Of a DNA stretch of 64,000 nt, positions 1-7,614 are shown piece by piece. Source of the DNA: Tropicimonas isoalkanivorans (GTDB lineage Bacteria; Pseudomonadota; Alphaproteobacteria; Rhodobacterales; Rhodobacteraceae); the NCBI RefSeq assembly GCF_900112335.1, contig NZ_FOLG01000013.1, positions 79,063 to 143,062 on the forward strand, written 5' to 3'. The notes under the pieces are model-generated. The model worked only from the letters and a program-made list of their open reading frames with translations. It made no database searches and was not told the origin of the DNA. The position numbers were made by a program, and so were the translations under genes. Within the stretch, counting starts at the first letter, position 1; every line of letters begins with the position of its first letter.

Positions 1-1
1 C

Positions 2-961
2 GACACCGAGACGGACCTGACCTATGCCTCCGTTGGGTCGGACTTCTTTTTCCAGCTGATGTTCTGCGCCACGACGGCCTCTATCGTCTCCGGCACGCTG
101 GCCGAGCGGATCAAGCTCTGGCCGTTCCTCATCTTCACCGTCATCCTGACCGGCCTCATCTACCCGATCCAGGCGTCCTGGAAATGGGGCGGTGGTTTCC
201 TTGACGCCGATTACGGCTTCCTCGACTTCGCTGGCTCGACCGTCGTGCACTCGGTCGGCGGCTGGGCGGCACTCGCCGGTGCCCTGGTTCTCGGTCCGCG
301 GCTTGGCAAGTACAAGGACGGCCGCGTGAACCCCTATCCGGGCTCCAACCTGGCCCTCGCCACGCTCGGCACGTTCATCCTGTGGCTCGGCTGGTTCGGC
401 TTCAACGGCGGTTCTCAGCTCTACATGGACACCGCCGGCAACGTGGCCGACATCTCGCGGATCATGGCCAACACCAACACGGCCGCGGCCGGGGGCGCCA
501 TCGCAGCGCTCATCATGACCCAGGTGATGTACGGCAAGGTCGATCTCACGATGGTGCTCAACGGTGCGCTGGCCGGGCTGGTCTCGATCACCGCAGAGCC
601 GCTGTTTCCGTCGCTGGGCGCAGCCACGCTGATCGGTGCCGTGGGCGGTGTGCTGATCGTCTTCGCCGTGCCGGCGCTGGACAAGATGAAGATCGACGAC
701 GTCGTCGGCGCAATCCCGGTGCACCTCGTCTGCGGTATCTGGGGCACCCTTGCCGTGACCCTGACGAACCCGGATGCGACCTTCTTCGGTCAGCTGATGT
801 CGATCATCATCGTCGGTGTGTTCGTCTTCGTCGTCTCGCTCGTGATCTGGTTCATCCTGAAAGCCGTCATGGGCATCCGCGTGCCGGAAGAGGATGAGAT
901 CACCGGCCTCGACATGGCAGAGCTCGGGATGGAAGCGTACCCCGAATTCGCGAAAGGCTGA
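2..961 (+). CDS. amt: Ammonium transporter Amt, 5' end missing
   Basis: The last 319 residues of an inner-membrane ammonium channel of the Amt/Mep/Rh family, which conducts ammonium/ammonia into the cell. The reading frame is open from base 2, so the true start lies left of the window. The family signature DFAGSTVVHSVGG is followed by a long run of membrane helices. The twin pore histidines are the one in VVHSVGG and a second in VHLVCGIWG. The C-terminal tail after the last helix is short, ending EAYPEFAKG. A strong terminator follows 28 bases after the stop. Amt genes are often preceded by glnK, but that position is outside the window. Family identity is very secure; the substrate is inferred from the family. 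Confidence 0.95.
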   Translation, partial: DTETDLTYASVGSDFFFQLMFCATTASIVSGTLAERIKLWPFLIFTVILTGLIYPIQASWKWGGGFLDADYGFLDFAGSTVVHSVGGWAALAGALVLGPRLGKYKDGRVNPYPGSNLALATLGTFILWLGWFGFNGGSQLYMDTAGNVADISRIMANTNTAAAGGAIAALIMTQVMYGKVDLTMVLNGALAGLVSITAEPLFPSLGAATLIGAVGGVLIVFAVPALDKMKIDDVVGAIPVHLVCGIWGTLAVTLTNPDATFFGQLMSIIIVGVFVFVVSLVIWFILKAVMGIRVPEEDEITGLDMAELGMEAYPEFAKG

Positions 962-988
962 TCTCCTCCTTCCTATCAGCCGCACCTG

Positions 989-1019
989 GCCCCGGACGCT
1001 AGCGCGCCCGGGGCTTTTT
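989..1019 (+). terminator. Rho-independent terminator after amt
   Basis: A perfect 7-bp stem, GCCCCGG (989-995) with CCGGGGC (1008-1014), is followed by five T. It lies 28 bases after the amt stop. On the other side is the end of the convergent rhodanese gene. Confidence 0.85.
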
Positions 1020-1036
1020 CATGTGGTGGGGTTAGC

Positions 1037-1423
1037 TCAGCCGTTCTTCCCCGGGACACGGACCGAATTGCCGGTCGCCATGTCGGTGCCCATGTAGGCC
1101 TCACCCTCCGCCTTCCACGCGCCGAAGCCGCCGCCCATATGCGCGACCGGAGCAAACCCCGCCTTCAGCGCAGCGCGGGCAACCCGTTCAGAGCGCTTTC
1201 CCGAGCCGCAGTGAAAGACGATCCGTTTGCCAGCCTGGGACGGCAGGCGCTCGGGTTCGAAGAATGGCATGGGAAGCAGCAACGCGCCGCGGATATGCTC
1301 GAAGGCGTACTCCTGGATGGTACGCACGTCGATCAGGGCAATCTCACCGGCGCGGAAGGCTTTCGCGACCTCGGCCACGGTCCATGTCTCCAGGTCGCCT
1401 TCGGACGTCTTTTCGATCTCCAT
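1037..1423 (-). CDS. Single-domain rhodanese-like protein
   Basis: A 128-residue protein made of one rhodanese (sulfurtransferase) domain, probably cytoplasmic, since no signal peptide is seen. The early motif ALIDVRTIQEY and the active-site loop FHCGSGKRSERVA, with Cys72 as predicted persulfide carrier, are both intact. A catalytically competent enzyme is therefore expected. Stand-alone rhodaneses transfer sulfane sulfur between small thiols or proteins; the partner here is unknown. It is convergent with amt and separated from the next gene on its own strand, so it is probably transcribed alone. Confidence 0.88.
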   Translation of the reverse strand: MEIEKTSEGDLETWTVAEVAKAFRAGEIALIDVRTIQEYAFEHIRGALLLPMPFFEPERLPSQAGKRIVFHCGSGKRSERVARAALKAGFAPVAHMGGGFGAWKAEGEAYMGTDMATGNSVRVPGKNG

Positions 1424-1590
1424 TGAGGGGGCTCCGACAAGTTGCAGGGATGGTCGTTCGCCGAGGTGTGAGCCTGCGCCGGAGGAACGTCAACAGTAAG
1501 ATGCTTCGCAGATACACCAATAGCCACAGCCGCCATGCGACGCCCATCGGCCAATAATCGGCGCCAGAGGGTCGGAGAGGCCTCGGTGCG

Positions 1591-2775
1591 TCAGCTCAAG
1601 GCTGACGCGATGGCGCGTGCGGTACGATCGGCCGTGTCGGGTGTAAGGCCGGCAAGGTTGATCCGCCCATCGCCAACCATGTAGATCGCGTGCTCCCGGC
1701 GCAGGGCTTCGACTTGGTCAGCCGTGGCCGGGAGGCGGGAAAACAGGCCGTTCTGGGCTCTCAACCAGTCGAACCGATCCGTGTTGGTCTCCCGGCGCAA
1801 GGCATCGGCAAGCGCGTGCCGCATCGCCCGAATCCGGTACCGCATCCCCATTAGTTCCGCCTCCCAATCCGCGCGAAGGTCAGCGTCGCTGAGGATCTCC
1901 GTGACGACCCGCGCGCCATGATCTGGGGGGAAGGCATAGGACTGGCGATTGATCCAGGCGAGCGACCCCTGCACTGCCCGGGCCGCACCCGGCGTGCCGC
2001 AGATGGCGAGCAGCAACCCGACCCGGTCGCGATAGAGGCCAAAGGTTTTCGACGCGGAAACCGTGACGAGCACCTCGGGCACCATGGAGCACAAAAGACG
2101 GAGCCCGGCGACGTCCGTCTCGATCCCGGTTGCAAAGCCCTGATAGGCCAAGTCCACCATCGGCAGCACACCGCGTTGGGACAGGGTCCGGCCGATCGCC
2201 TGCCAGTCGGCCAGCGACAGGTCGGCGCCGGTGGGGTTATGACAACAGCCGTGCAGCAACACGACGTCGCCGGCCCCCACGGAGGCGAGATCCTGGAAAA
2301 GGCCGTCCCGGTCCAGCTCGCTGGTGTCCGGGCTGTAGTACCTGTAGCTCCGCCGCGGCATCCCCAGCGTGTCCAGTATGGCCCCGTGGTTTGGCCAGGT
2401 GGGCGCCGATGTCCAGACGGTCGCGTCAGGCTTAGCTGTGCGGATCAGCTCGAATGCCTGCCGGACCGCCCCGGTTCCGCCGGGGGTTGCCAGCGCCGCC
2501 AGCCGGTCCGGCGCGACGGCCTGACCCAGAACAAGCCCGCCCAGAGCCGCGTGAAAGGCCGGGTCCCCCGCCAGCGCGACATAGCCTTTGGTCTGCTGGG
2601 TCTCGAGCACGCGCCGTTCCGCCGCCTTCACCGCGCGCATTACAGGCGTTCTCCCGTCCGCCGTACGATAGACGCCAACCCCAAGGTCGACCTTGTCGGG
2701 GCGCGGGTCTTCGGCGAACTCCTGCATGACCCGCAGGATCGGGTCCGGGGCCGGCGCACGGTGATGTTCGAACAT
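1591..2775 (-). CDS. Aromatic/aspartate family aminotransferase (class I)
   Basis: A PLP-dependent transaminase of the aspartate/aromatic type (AspC/TyrB family) of 394 residues, the usual length. It starts MFEHHRAPAPDPI and shows DLGVGVYR, the substrate-loop pattern LHGCCHNPTG, and the PLP-lysine region SASKTFGLYRDRVG. These enzymes exchange amino groups between aspartate or aromatic amino acids and 2-oxoglutarate; the exact substrate cannot be read from sequence. The ATG at 2775 was preferred to an upstream in-frame extension because the family begins at MFEHH. It is the last gene of a minus-strand run: sulfurtransferase, acetyltransferase, aminotransferase. Gaps of 8 bases or less imply one transcript. 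Confidence 0.9.
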   Translation of the reverse strand: MFEHHRAPAPDPILRVMQEFAEDPRPDKVDLGVGVYRTADGRTPVMRAVKAAERRVLETQQTKGYVALAGDPAFHAALGGLVLGQAVAPDRLAALATPGGTGAVRQAFELIRTAKPDATVWTSAPTWPNHGAILDTLGMPRRSYRYYSPDTSELDRDGLFQDLASVGAGDVVLLHGCCHNPTGADLSLADWQAIGRTLSQRGVLPMVDLAYQGFATGIETDVAGLRLLCSMVPEVLVTVSASKTFGLYRDRVGLLLAICGTPGAARAVQGSLAWINRQSYAFPPDHGARVVTEILSDADLRADWEAELMGMRYRIRAMRHALADALRRETNTDRFDWLRAQNGLFSRLPATADQVEALRREHAIYMVGDGRINLAGLTPDTADRTARAIASALS

Positions 2776-2783
2776 GTTTCGCC

Positions 2784-3350
2784 TCAGTCGGGAATGCGGC
2801 GGCTGTCCAGCGGGCGTTTCAGCACCCGGGTGTGCTCGGTGCGGCGAACGGGAACGAACCCACATCGCTGATAGGTGCCGAGCGCCCGGGGGTGATCCAG
2901 CGTGCAGGTGTTCACGGTCAGCTTCCGGACATCCGGCAAGGACCAGCCGGTCAACACGGCAGTTTCCAAAAGGAACCGGCCCAGACCGCGGCCCACGGCC
3001 TGCGGGACAAGACCGAAATAGGTGATGTCGCAGACCTCAGGCGTGGTGTTGTCCAGCATGAAGAAACCATGCGGCCAGCCGCGCCGCATCAGCGTATGCA
3101 GCGACCTCCCCGGACGCGCCAGCCATGCAGCCAGATCCTCCTCGGAGCGATAGTGCATGTCCTCCCAAGCGTACTCCCGCCCCACGGCCTCGTAGAGAGA
3201 CAGGAAGAACCAGTTGGGCGGCTCCTCCGCTTTTAGCAGCGACGCCGGCGCACCGGCTGGCTGATGCGGCCAGGAATAGCTCGGCCGCTCGGTCATCTCC
3301 AACCAGGTGACCGTATAAGGGATCTCGGTGCCGACGGGGATCACGCTCAT
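2784..3350 (-). CDS. GNAT family N-acetyltransferase
   Basis: A 188-residue protein with the GNAT acetyl-CoA binding signature: VPQAVGRGLGRFLLE matches the Q/R-x-x-G-x-G/A loop. The C-terminal half follows with TLDHPRALGTYQRCGF, typical of the last strands of the fold. The acceptor is unknown. The start codon overlaps the stop of the upstream sulfurtransferase gene as ATGA, and the aminotransferase follows 8 bases after its own stop. The three genes are thus very likely co-translated. An N-terminal extension is possible, but the ATG at 3350 gives the coupled start. Confidence 0.82.
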   Translation of the reverse strand: MSVIPVGTEIPYTVTWLEMTERPSYSWPHQPAGAPASLLKAEEPPNWFFLSLYEAVGREYAWEDMHYRSEEDLAAWLARPGRSLHTLMRRGWPHGFFMLDNTTPEVCDITYFGLVPQAVGRGLGRFLLETAVLTGWSLPDVRKLTVNTCTLDHPRALGTYQRCGFVPVRRTEHTRVLKRPLDSRRIPD

Positions 3351-4198
3351 CCGGTCTCGACCTTCAAATCGGGATACATCCCCCACTCCGCCCAGGACCC
3401 GTCGTAAACCGCGTTCTGCGTATGGCCGAGAAGCGTCAGCGCAAGGGTCACGGCGGCGGCGGTCACACCGGAGCCGCAGCTCGTGATGACAGGGCGGTCA
3501 AGGTCCACCCCGGCATGAGCGAACAGGCTGCGCAGCTCGTCAGGTGACTTCACCGTGCCGTCGTCGTTCACAAGGCTCGCCCAATGCACATTGTGAGAGC
3601 CCGGGATATGGCCGGAGCGCAACCCGGGTCGCGGCTCGGGCTCCTCGCCACGGAACCGTCCGGGGGAGCGGGCGTCAACGATCTGCCAGTCCCCGAGCTT
3701 CACGGCACTCGCCACCTGGGTCACGTCCTTCACCATCTGCGCCTGCCGCCGCACGGTGATGTGCCGGTCCCGCATCACCGGCGGCATGTCTTCCACTTGC
3801 CGGTCCTCGGCCTTCCACTTGGGAAAGCCGCCATCGAGCACCGCCACGTCGAAATGACCCATGTGCCGGAACATCCACCAGACGCGGGGTGCGGAAAAAA
3901 GCCCCATCCCGTCGTACACGACAATCTGGTGGCCGTCGCCCACGCCCAGTTTGCGGACCCGGCTGATGAATTTCTCCGAGGGCGGCATCATGTGCGGTAT
4001 CTCGGAGCGCTGGTCGCTGACATCCTCGATGTCGAAGAACCGCGCCCCTGGAATGTGGCCCGCATCGTATTCCGCGCGCGCATCGCGGTTCATGTTGGGA
4101 AGGTACAAGGACGCATCGAGAATCCGCAGGTCCGGATCGTTCAAATGCGACGCCAGCCAGTCCGTGCTGACGAGAGTTCTTGGATCGTCCTCGTACAT
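3347..4198 (-). CDS. sseA: 3-mercaptopyruvate sulfurtransferase
   Basis: A two-domain rhodanese of 283 residues. The inactive N-terminal rhodanese domain spans roughly residues 10-130 and the catalytic C-terminal domain about 150-280. The active-site loop CGSGVTA around Cys241 has the form typical of 3-mercaptopyruvate sulfurtransferase rather than thiosulfate sulfurtransferase (CRKGVTA). The expected reaction moves sulfur from 3-mercaptopyruvate to thiol acceptors or cyanide. The ATG at 4198 was chosen because GGAGGAG lies 4-10 bases upstream; another ATG at 4210 lacks this spacing. It is the first gene of the sulfurtransferase-GNAT-aminotransferase operon. Since aminotransferases can make mercaptopyruvate from cysteine, a cysteine-degrading unit is plausible but inferred. 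Confidence 0.9.
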   Translation of the reverse strand: MYEDDPRTLVSTDWLASHLNDPDLRILDASLYLPNMNRDARAEYDAGHIPGARFFDIEDVSDQRSEIPHMMPPSEKFISRVRKLGVGDGHQIVVYDGMGLFSAPRVWWMFRHMGHFDVAVLDGGFPKWKAEDRQVEDMPPVMRDRHITVRRQAQMVKDVTQVASAVKLGDWQIVDARSPGRFRGEEPEPRPGLRSGHIPGSHNVHWASLVNDDGTVKSPDELRSLFAHAGVDLDRPVITSCGSGVTAAAVTLALTLLGHTQNAVYDGSWAEWGMYPDLKVETG

Positions 4199-4346
4199 CC
4201 GCTCCTCCATGCAAACCTGCCGTCTGACAGGGCTACCGTCGGCGGGGCCGGGACGCAAGCGCAAGCCGAGTCGGGGCGTCATGCGGGTCGCTCATGGCGC
4301 GGCAGGGATCACACCGGGTTGACGGCGCCTGCCCGGGCAGTTCGGG

Positions 4347-4820
4347 CTATTCGCCGTGCCGCAGCAGTCGCTGCTTCTGGCGGGCCCAGTCGCGCTTGGC
4401 TTCGGTGGCGCGCTTGTCCTGGGTCTTCTTGCCCTTGGCGATGCCGATTTTCAGCTTCGCGATGCCCTTGTGGTTGAAGTAGAGCACCAGCGGTACCAGC
4501 GTCATGCCCTTGCGCTGCGTCTCGTTCCACAACCGCGCCAGTTCCTTGCGGGAGACCAACAGCTTCCGCCGACGCCGTTCCTCGTGACCAAACATCGCGC
4601 GCTCGTAGGGGGCGATATAGCCGTTGACGAGCCACAGCTCGCCCTGCTCCACCGCGGCGTAGCTCTCCGCGATGTTGGCGGACACCGTGCGCAGGCTCTT
4701 CACCTCGGACCCCGTCAGGACGATACCGCATTCGATATCGTCCTCGATGGCATAGTCGTACCGTGCCCGCCGGTTTTCAGCGATCACCTTGTAGTTCGGG
4801 TTATCCTTCGGCTTGGCCAT
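4347..4820 (-). CDS. smpB: SsrA-binding protein SmpB
   Basis: A 157-residue RNA-binding protein that partners tmRNA in trans-translation, rescuing ribosomes stalled on truncated mRNA. It has the family core [19 protein letters not shown] and VNGYIAPYE, plus the basic C-terminal tail [20 protein letters not shown] that enters the empty mRNA channel. Length is normal. In this lineage smpB is usually near dapA and slt, as here. A second rescue factor, ArfB, is encoded at 40051 in the same window. Confidence 0.96.
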   Translation of the reverse strand: MAKPKDNPNYKVIAENRRARYDYAIEDDIECGIVLTGSEVKSLRTVSANIAESYAAVEQGELWLVNGYIAPYERAMFGHEERRRRKLLVSRKELARLWNETQRKGMTLVPLVLYFNHKGIAKLKIGIAKGKKTQDKRATEAKRDWARQKQRLLRHGE

Positions 4821-4950
4821 GGAGGCGGGATATAGGCGCTTTGCCGGCGACTTCCAAGCGCTATGGCAAGCGTTCCACGTCCGGCCCGCATCGTGTTGCG
4901 CCAGTCAGAATCCCGATGACGGCGGCCGGCGGCGGTCCTAGCATCGGCGC

Positions 4951-5520
4951 ATGATTGGACCGTTCATGTTGTTTGCATTTTCCCTCGCCCTGCTCGCCAT
5001 TTCCTTCGTCTCGGCGGACCTGGCGGATCTCCTGCTGCTCGCCGTTCCGATGACGCTCGCCAGCCTGTGGCTGTTGGTCCGCGCCAAACTGCGCCGCCCG
5101 CCCAAGGCGCCGCGACCGCGCGACCGCCAAGTGGTGATCGACGGTTCGAACGTCATGCATTGGAGGGATCAGACCCCTCAGATGAACACACTGCGCGAGG
5201 TCGTTCAACGCCTCGCCGAACGGGGCTTCGAGCCCGGCGTGGTGTTCGATGCCAACGCCGGGTACAAGCTGGAAAACCAATATCTCAACGAGCAGACGCT
5301 GGCGCGGCGACTGTCCCTGCACAGAGACAACGTGATCGTCGTCGCCAAAGGAACGCCGGCCGACCCCATCTTGTTGGAGGTCGCGCACTCCATCGGCGCT
5401 CGCGTGGTATCAAACGATCGCTTCCGTGACTGGGAAGACGACCATCCGGAGATCCGGGCGCCCGGCCACTTGATCCGGGGCGGGTACCGCGATGGGAATC
5501 TCTGGCTCGATATCGACTAG
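4951..5520 (+). CDS. Membrane-anchored NYN/PIN-like nuclease
   Basis: A 189-residue protein with two hydrophobic helices (about residues 4-20 and 26-43), a short basic linker, and a NYN domain of the Zc3h12a/regnase type (about 60-185). The acidic residues expected for a metal-dependent RNase are visible: VVIDGSNVMHW (Asp64, Asn67), FDANAG (Asp100), GTPADPILLE (Asp138) and VVSNDRFRDW (Asp156). This suggests an inner-membrane-tethered endoribonuclease acting at the cytoplasmic face; the RNA target is unknown. It stands alone, divergent from smpB and convergent with the channel-like gene. Family assignment is fairly firm, biological role is not known. Confidence 0.75.
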   Translation: MIGPFMLFAFSLALLAISFVSADLADLLLLAVPMTLASLWLLVRAKLRRPPKAPRPRDRQVVIDGSNVMHWRDQTPQMNTLREVVQRLAERGFEPGVVFDANAGYKLENQYLNEQTLARRLSLHRDNVIVVAKGTPADPILLEVAHSIGARVVSNDRFRDWEDDHPEIRAPGHLIRGGYRDGNLWLDID

Positions 5521-5545
5521 GTCCGCCACGTGACCACTGCGCCCG

Positions 5546-6547
5546 TCACGCCATCGCCACGGCGAAGGCGAGGCCGAGCAGAAGGGCATGAACGGCAAGA
5601 ACCACCGCCCCCACCCGCCGGTTCAAGAGCCCCGCAGCCGCGACACCGCGCGACATCTGTACACGGTGCGTCGTCAGGGAAAGCAGCAGCATTGAAAGGA
5701 TCGCGCTAAAGGTCAGGAGGGAGACCTGGTCGACGACGCCGAACACCGCGTCGAAACCGATGCCATCTTCCAGGCGATAGCGGTTGAAGACGGCGGCAAA
5801 GATCGAGCCGGTCGTCATTCCCACCCGCGTGCCCAGTTCCGCGACCGGCACCATCAGAACCAGCCCGGTAATCAGCAGGGCCACGAAGAACCCGGCGAAC
5901 TTTTCGAAGACAAAGGGCGAGAGCTTCCGGCTGATCTCGATATCCGCCGTGATCCGGGAGAAGGATGCGCCAGCCGGTCGATGGCCGAAGCCCGTCTCAT
6001 AGGTCCGGCTGGTCGACGTGAGGCTGAGGGTGCCGATCCGCCAGCCGGGCGAGTTGACGTCCGCGCTGATGCGCGAGTCCGAAACATCCGGGCGAAAGAC
6101 CAACTGGTCGGACGGGAGCGCCGATTCCAACTCGAAGCGGAGCGTCTGTCTGTCGAAGGGGTAATCGCGCACGTCGAAACCATGATCCACGACCGCGTCG
6201 ATGAGCACGGCCGTATAGGTTCCGCCTCCCGCCAGCGGCTGCTTCTCAAATGGCTCGACCGAGGCCGAGCGCGCGATCACCTCCATGTCCCGCGTGGGAT
6301 CGAACCGGCCCTGCGGATCCGCGAACCAGGCAAAGGCGGCAACCCGAAAGCTGCCGTCCCGGGGATCAATCGCCGAGAGAGACGTAATGAAAAGGCCCGC
6401 GCGCACCTCCTGCAGCCCCGCCTGCGCGGTCGCCTGTGGAGCGCAGAGCCAGCCGGCCGCAATCAGGCAAAAGACGGTGAGACAGCGCAGGAAACGCGTC
6501 TGGGCAGAAGCGATGGGACAACGAGAAGACACGCCGCAGCGTACCAC
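5546..6547 (-). CDS. Pentameric ligand-gated ion channel-like protein
   Basis: A 333-residue protein resembling prokaryotic Cys-loop-type receptors. After a signal peptide (about residues 20-43, ending ATAQA) comes an extracytoplasmic beta-rich region with VRAGLFITSLSAID, GSFRVAAFAWFADP and RFDP. The family hallmark YPFDRQTLRFEL is at 129-140. After ITADIEISRK come four hydrophobic helices at about 216-236, 240-256, 270-292 and 311-331. The layout (beta-sandwich then M1-M4) and the landmarks match the GLIC/ELIC family. No ATG is available: the GTG at 6547 has GAGGG upstream overlapping the dapA stop, which implies translational coupling with dapA. The ligand and ion selectivity are unknown, and a non-channel relative cannot be excluded. 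Confidence 0.62.
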   Translation of the reverse strand: MVRCGVSSRCPIASAQTRFLRCLTVFCLIAAGWLCAPQATAQAGLQEVRAGLFITSLSAIDPRDGSFRVAAFAWFADPQGRFDPTRDMEVIARSASVEPFEKQPLAGGGTYTAVLIDAVVDHGFDVRDYPFDRQTLRFELESALPSDQLVFRPDVSDSRISADVNSPGWRIGTLSLTSTSRTYETGFGHRPAGASFSRITADIEISRKLSPFVFEKFAGFFVALLITGLVLMVPVAELGTRVGMTTGSIFAAVFNRYRLEDGIGFDAVFGVVDQVSLLTFSAILSMLLLSLTTHRVQMSRGVAAAGLLNRRVGAVVLAVHALLLGLAFAVAMA

Positions 6548-6555
6548 GCCGGCCC

Positions 6556-7431
6556 TCAGTCGATCAGTCCCGCGAACGCCATCGCCTCGCGGATCGCCCG
6601 CTTGGTCCCGTCGCTCAGACCGACGAGCGGCAGGCGGACTTCTTCCGAGCACCTGCCAAGCAGCGACAGGCCATACTTCGCGCCCGCAAGCCCCGGCTCA
6701 AGGAAGATCGCCGTGTGCAGCGGCATCAGGATGTCCTGATACTCCAGCGCCTTCGCGTAGTCGCCGGCCAGCGTCGCAGCCTGGAACTCGGCGCAGAGCT
6801 TTGGGGCCACGTTGGCGGTGACGGAGATGCAGCCCACGCCGCCATGCGCGTTGAAGCCGAGCGCTGAGGCATCCTCGCCGGACAGCTGAATGAAGTCCTT
6901 GCCGCAGGTCTGGCGCTGCTTGCTGACCCGGGTGATGTCGCCGGTGGCGTCCTTCACCCCGACGATCCGCGGCAATTCCGCCAGACGGCCCATCGTGGCG
7001 GGCGACATGTCCACCACCGAGCGGCCCGGGATGTTGTAGATGACGATCGGCAGATCGCAACAGTCGTGCAGCGCCTTGAAATGCGCGTAGAGGCCGTCCT
7101 GCGTCGGCTTGTTATAGTAGGGCGTCACCACCAGCGCGGCATCGGCGCCAACCCTTTGTGCGTGGCGGATGAGGTCGATGCCCTCGGCCGTGTTGTTGGA
7201 CCCGGCACCGGCGATCACAGGGACCTTGCCGCCCGCCGCCATGACAACGCGCGCAACCACCTCGCCGTGTTCGGCATGGCTGAGCGTCGGGCTCTCGCCC
7301 GTCGTGCCCACCGGCACGAAACCGTTGCTGCCCTGCTCGAGGTGCCACTCGATCAGCGAATCGAGCCCCTCCAGGTCCAGCTTGCCGTCCTTGAAGGGAG
7401 TGACCAGAGCGGGAATTGAGCCTTTGAACAT
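6556..7431 (-). CDS. dapA: 4-hydroxy-tetrahydrodipicolinate synthase
   Basis: The first committed enzyme of the diaminopimelate/lysine pathway, condensing pyruvate with aspartate semialdehyde, 291 residues. It shows [13 protein letters not shown] at the start, the TTGE motif in [12 protein letters not shown], the tyrosine motif [18 protein letters not shown], and the Schiff-base lysine in GVKDATGD. The ATG at 7431 has a GGAGG ribosome binding site at ideal distance. It is divergent from the lytic transglycosylase gene and is followed after 8 bases by the channel-like gene. dapE and dapD elsewhere in the window belong to the same succinylase route. Confidence 0.96.
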   Translation of the reverse strand: MFKGSIPALVTPFKDGKLDLEGLDSLIEWHLEQGSNGFVPVGTTGESPTLSHAEHGEVVARVVMAAGGKVPVIAGAGSNNTAEGIDLIRHAQRVGADAALVVTPYYNKPTQDGLYAHFKALHDCCDLPIVIYNIPGRSVVDMSPATMGRLAELPRIVGVKDATGDITRVSKQRQTCGKDFIQLSGEDASALGFNAHGGVGCISVTANVAPKLCAEFQAATLAGDYAKALEYQDILMPLHTAIFLEPGLAGAKYGLSLLGRCSEEVRLPLVGLSDGTKRAIREAMAFAGLID

Positions 7432-7614
7432 GATGTACCTCCGTATCCCGCGCGTCCGCCGCGCCTGCATGACGGCTCCTGGCCGACTCGTCCCCTCCGG
7501 GACGCGGCGGACCCTACAGACCCGCGTCGAAATTGCCAAGTTTGTGAGTTGCGGCGCGGCGCATGTTGGCTAGGGTCGTGCAGATCGAAAACTGCCAAAC
7601 GATACGACCCGACC

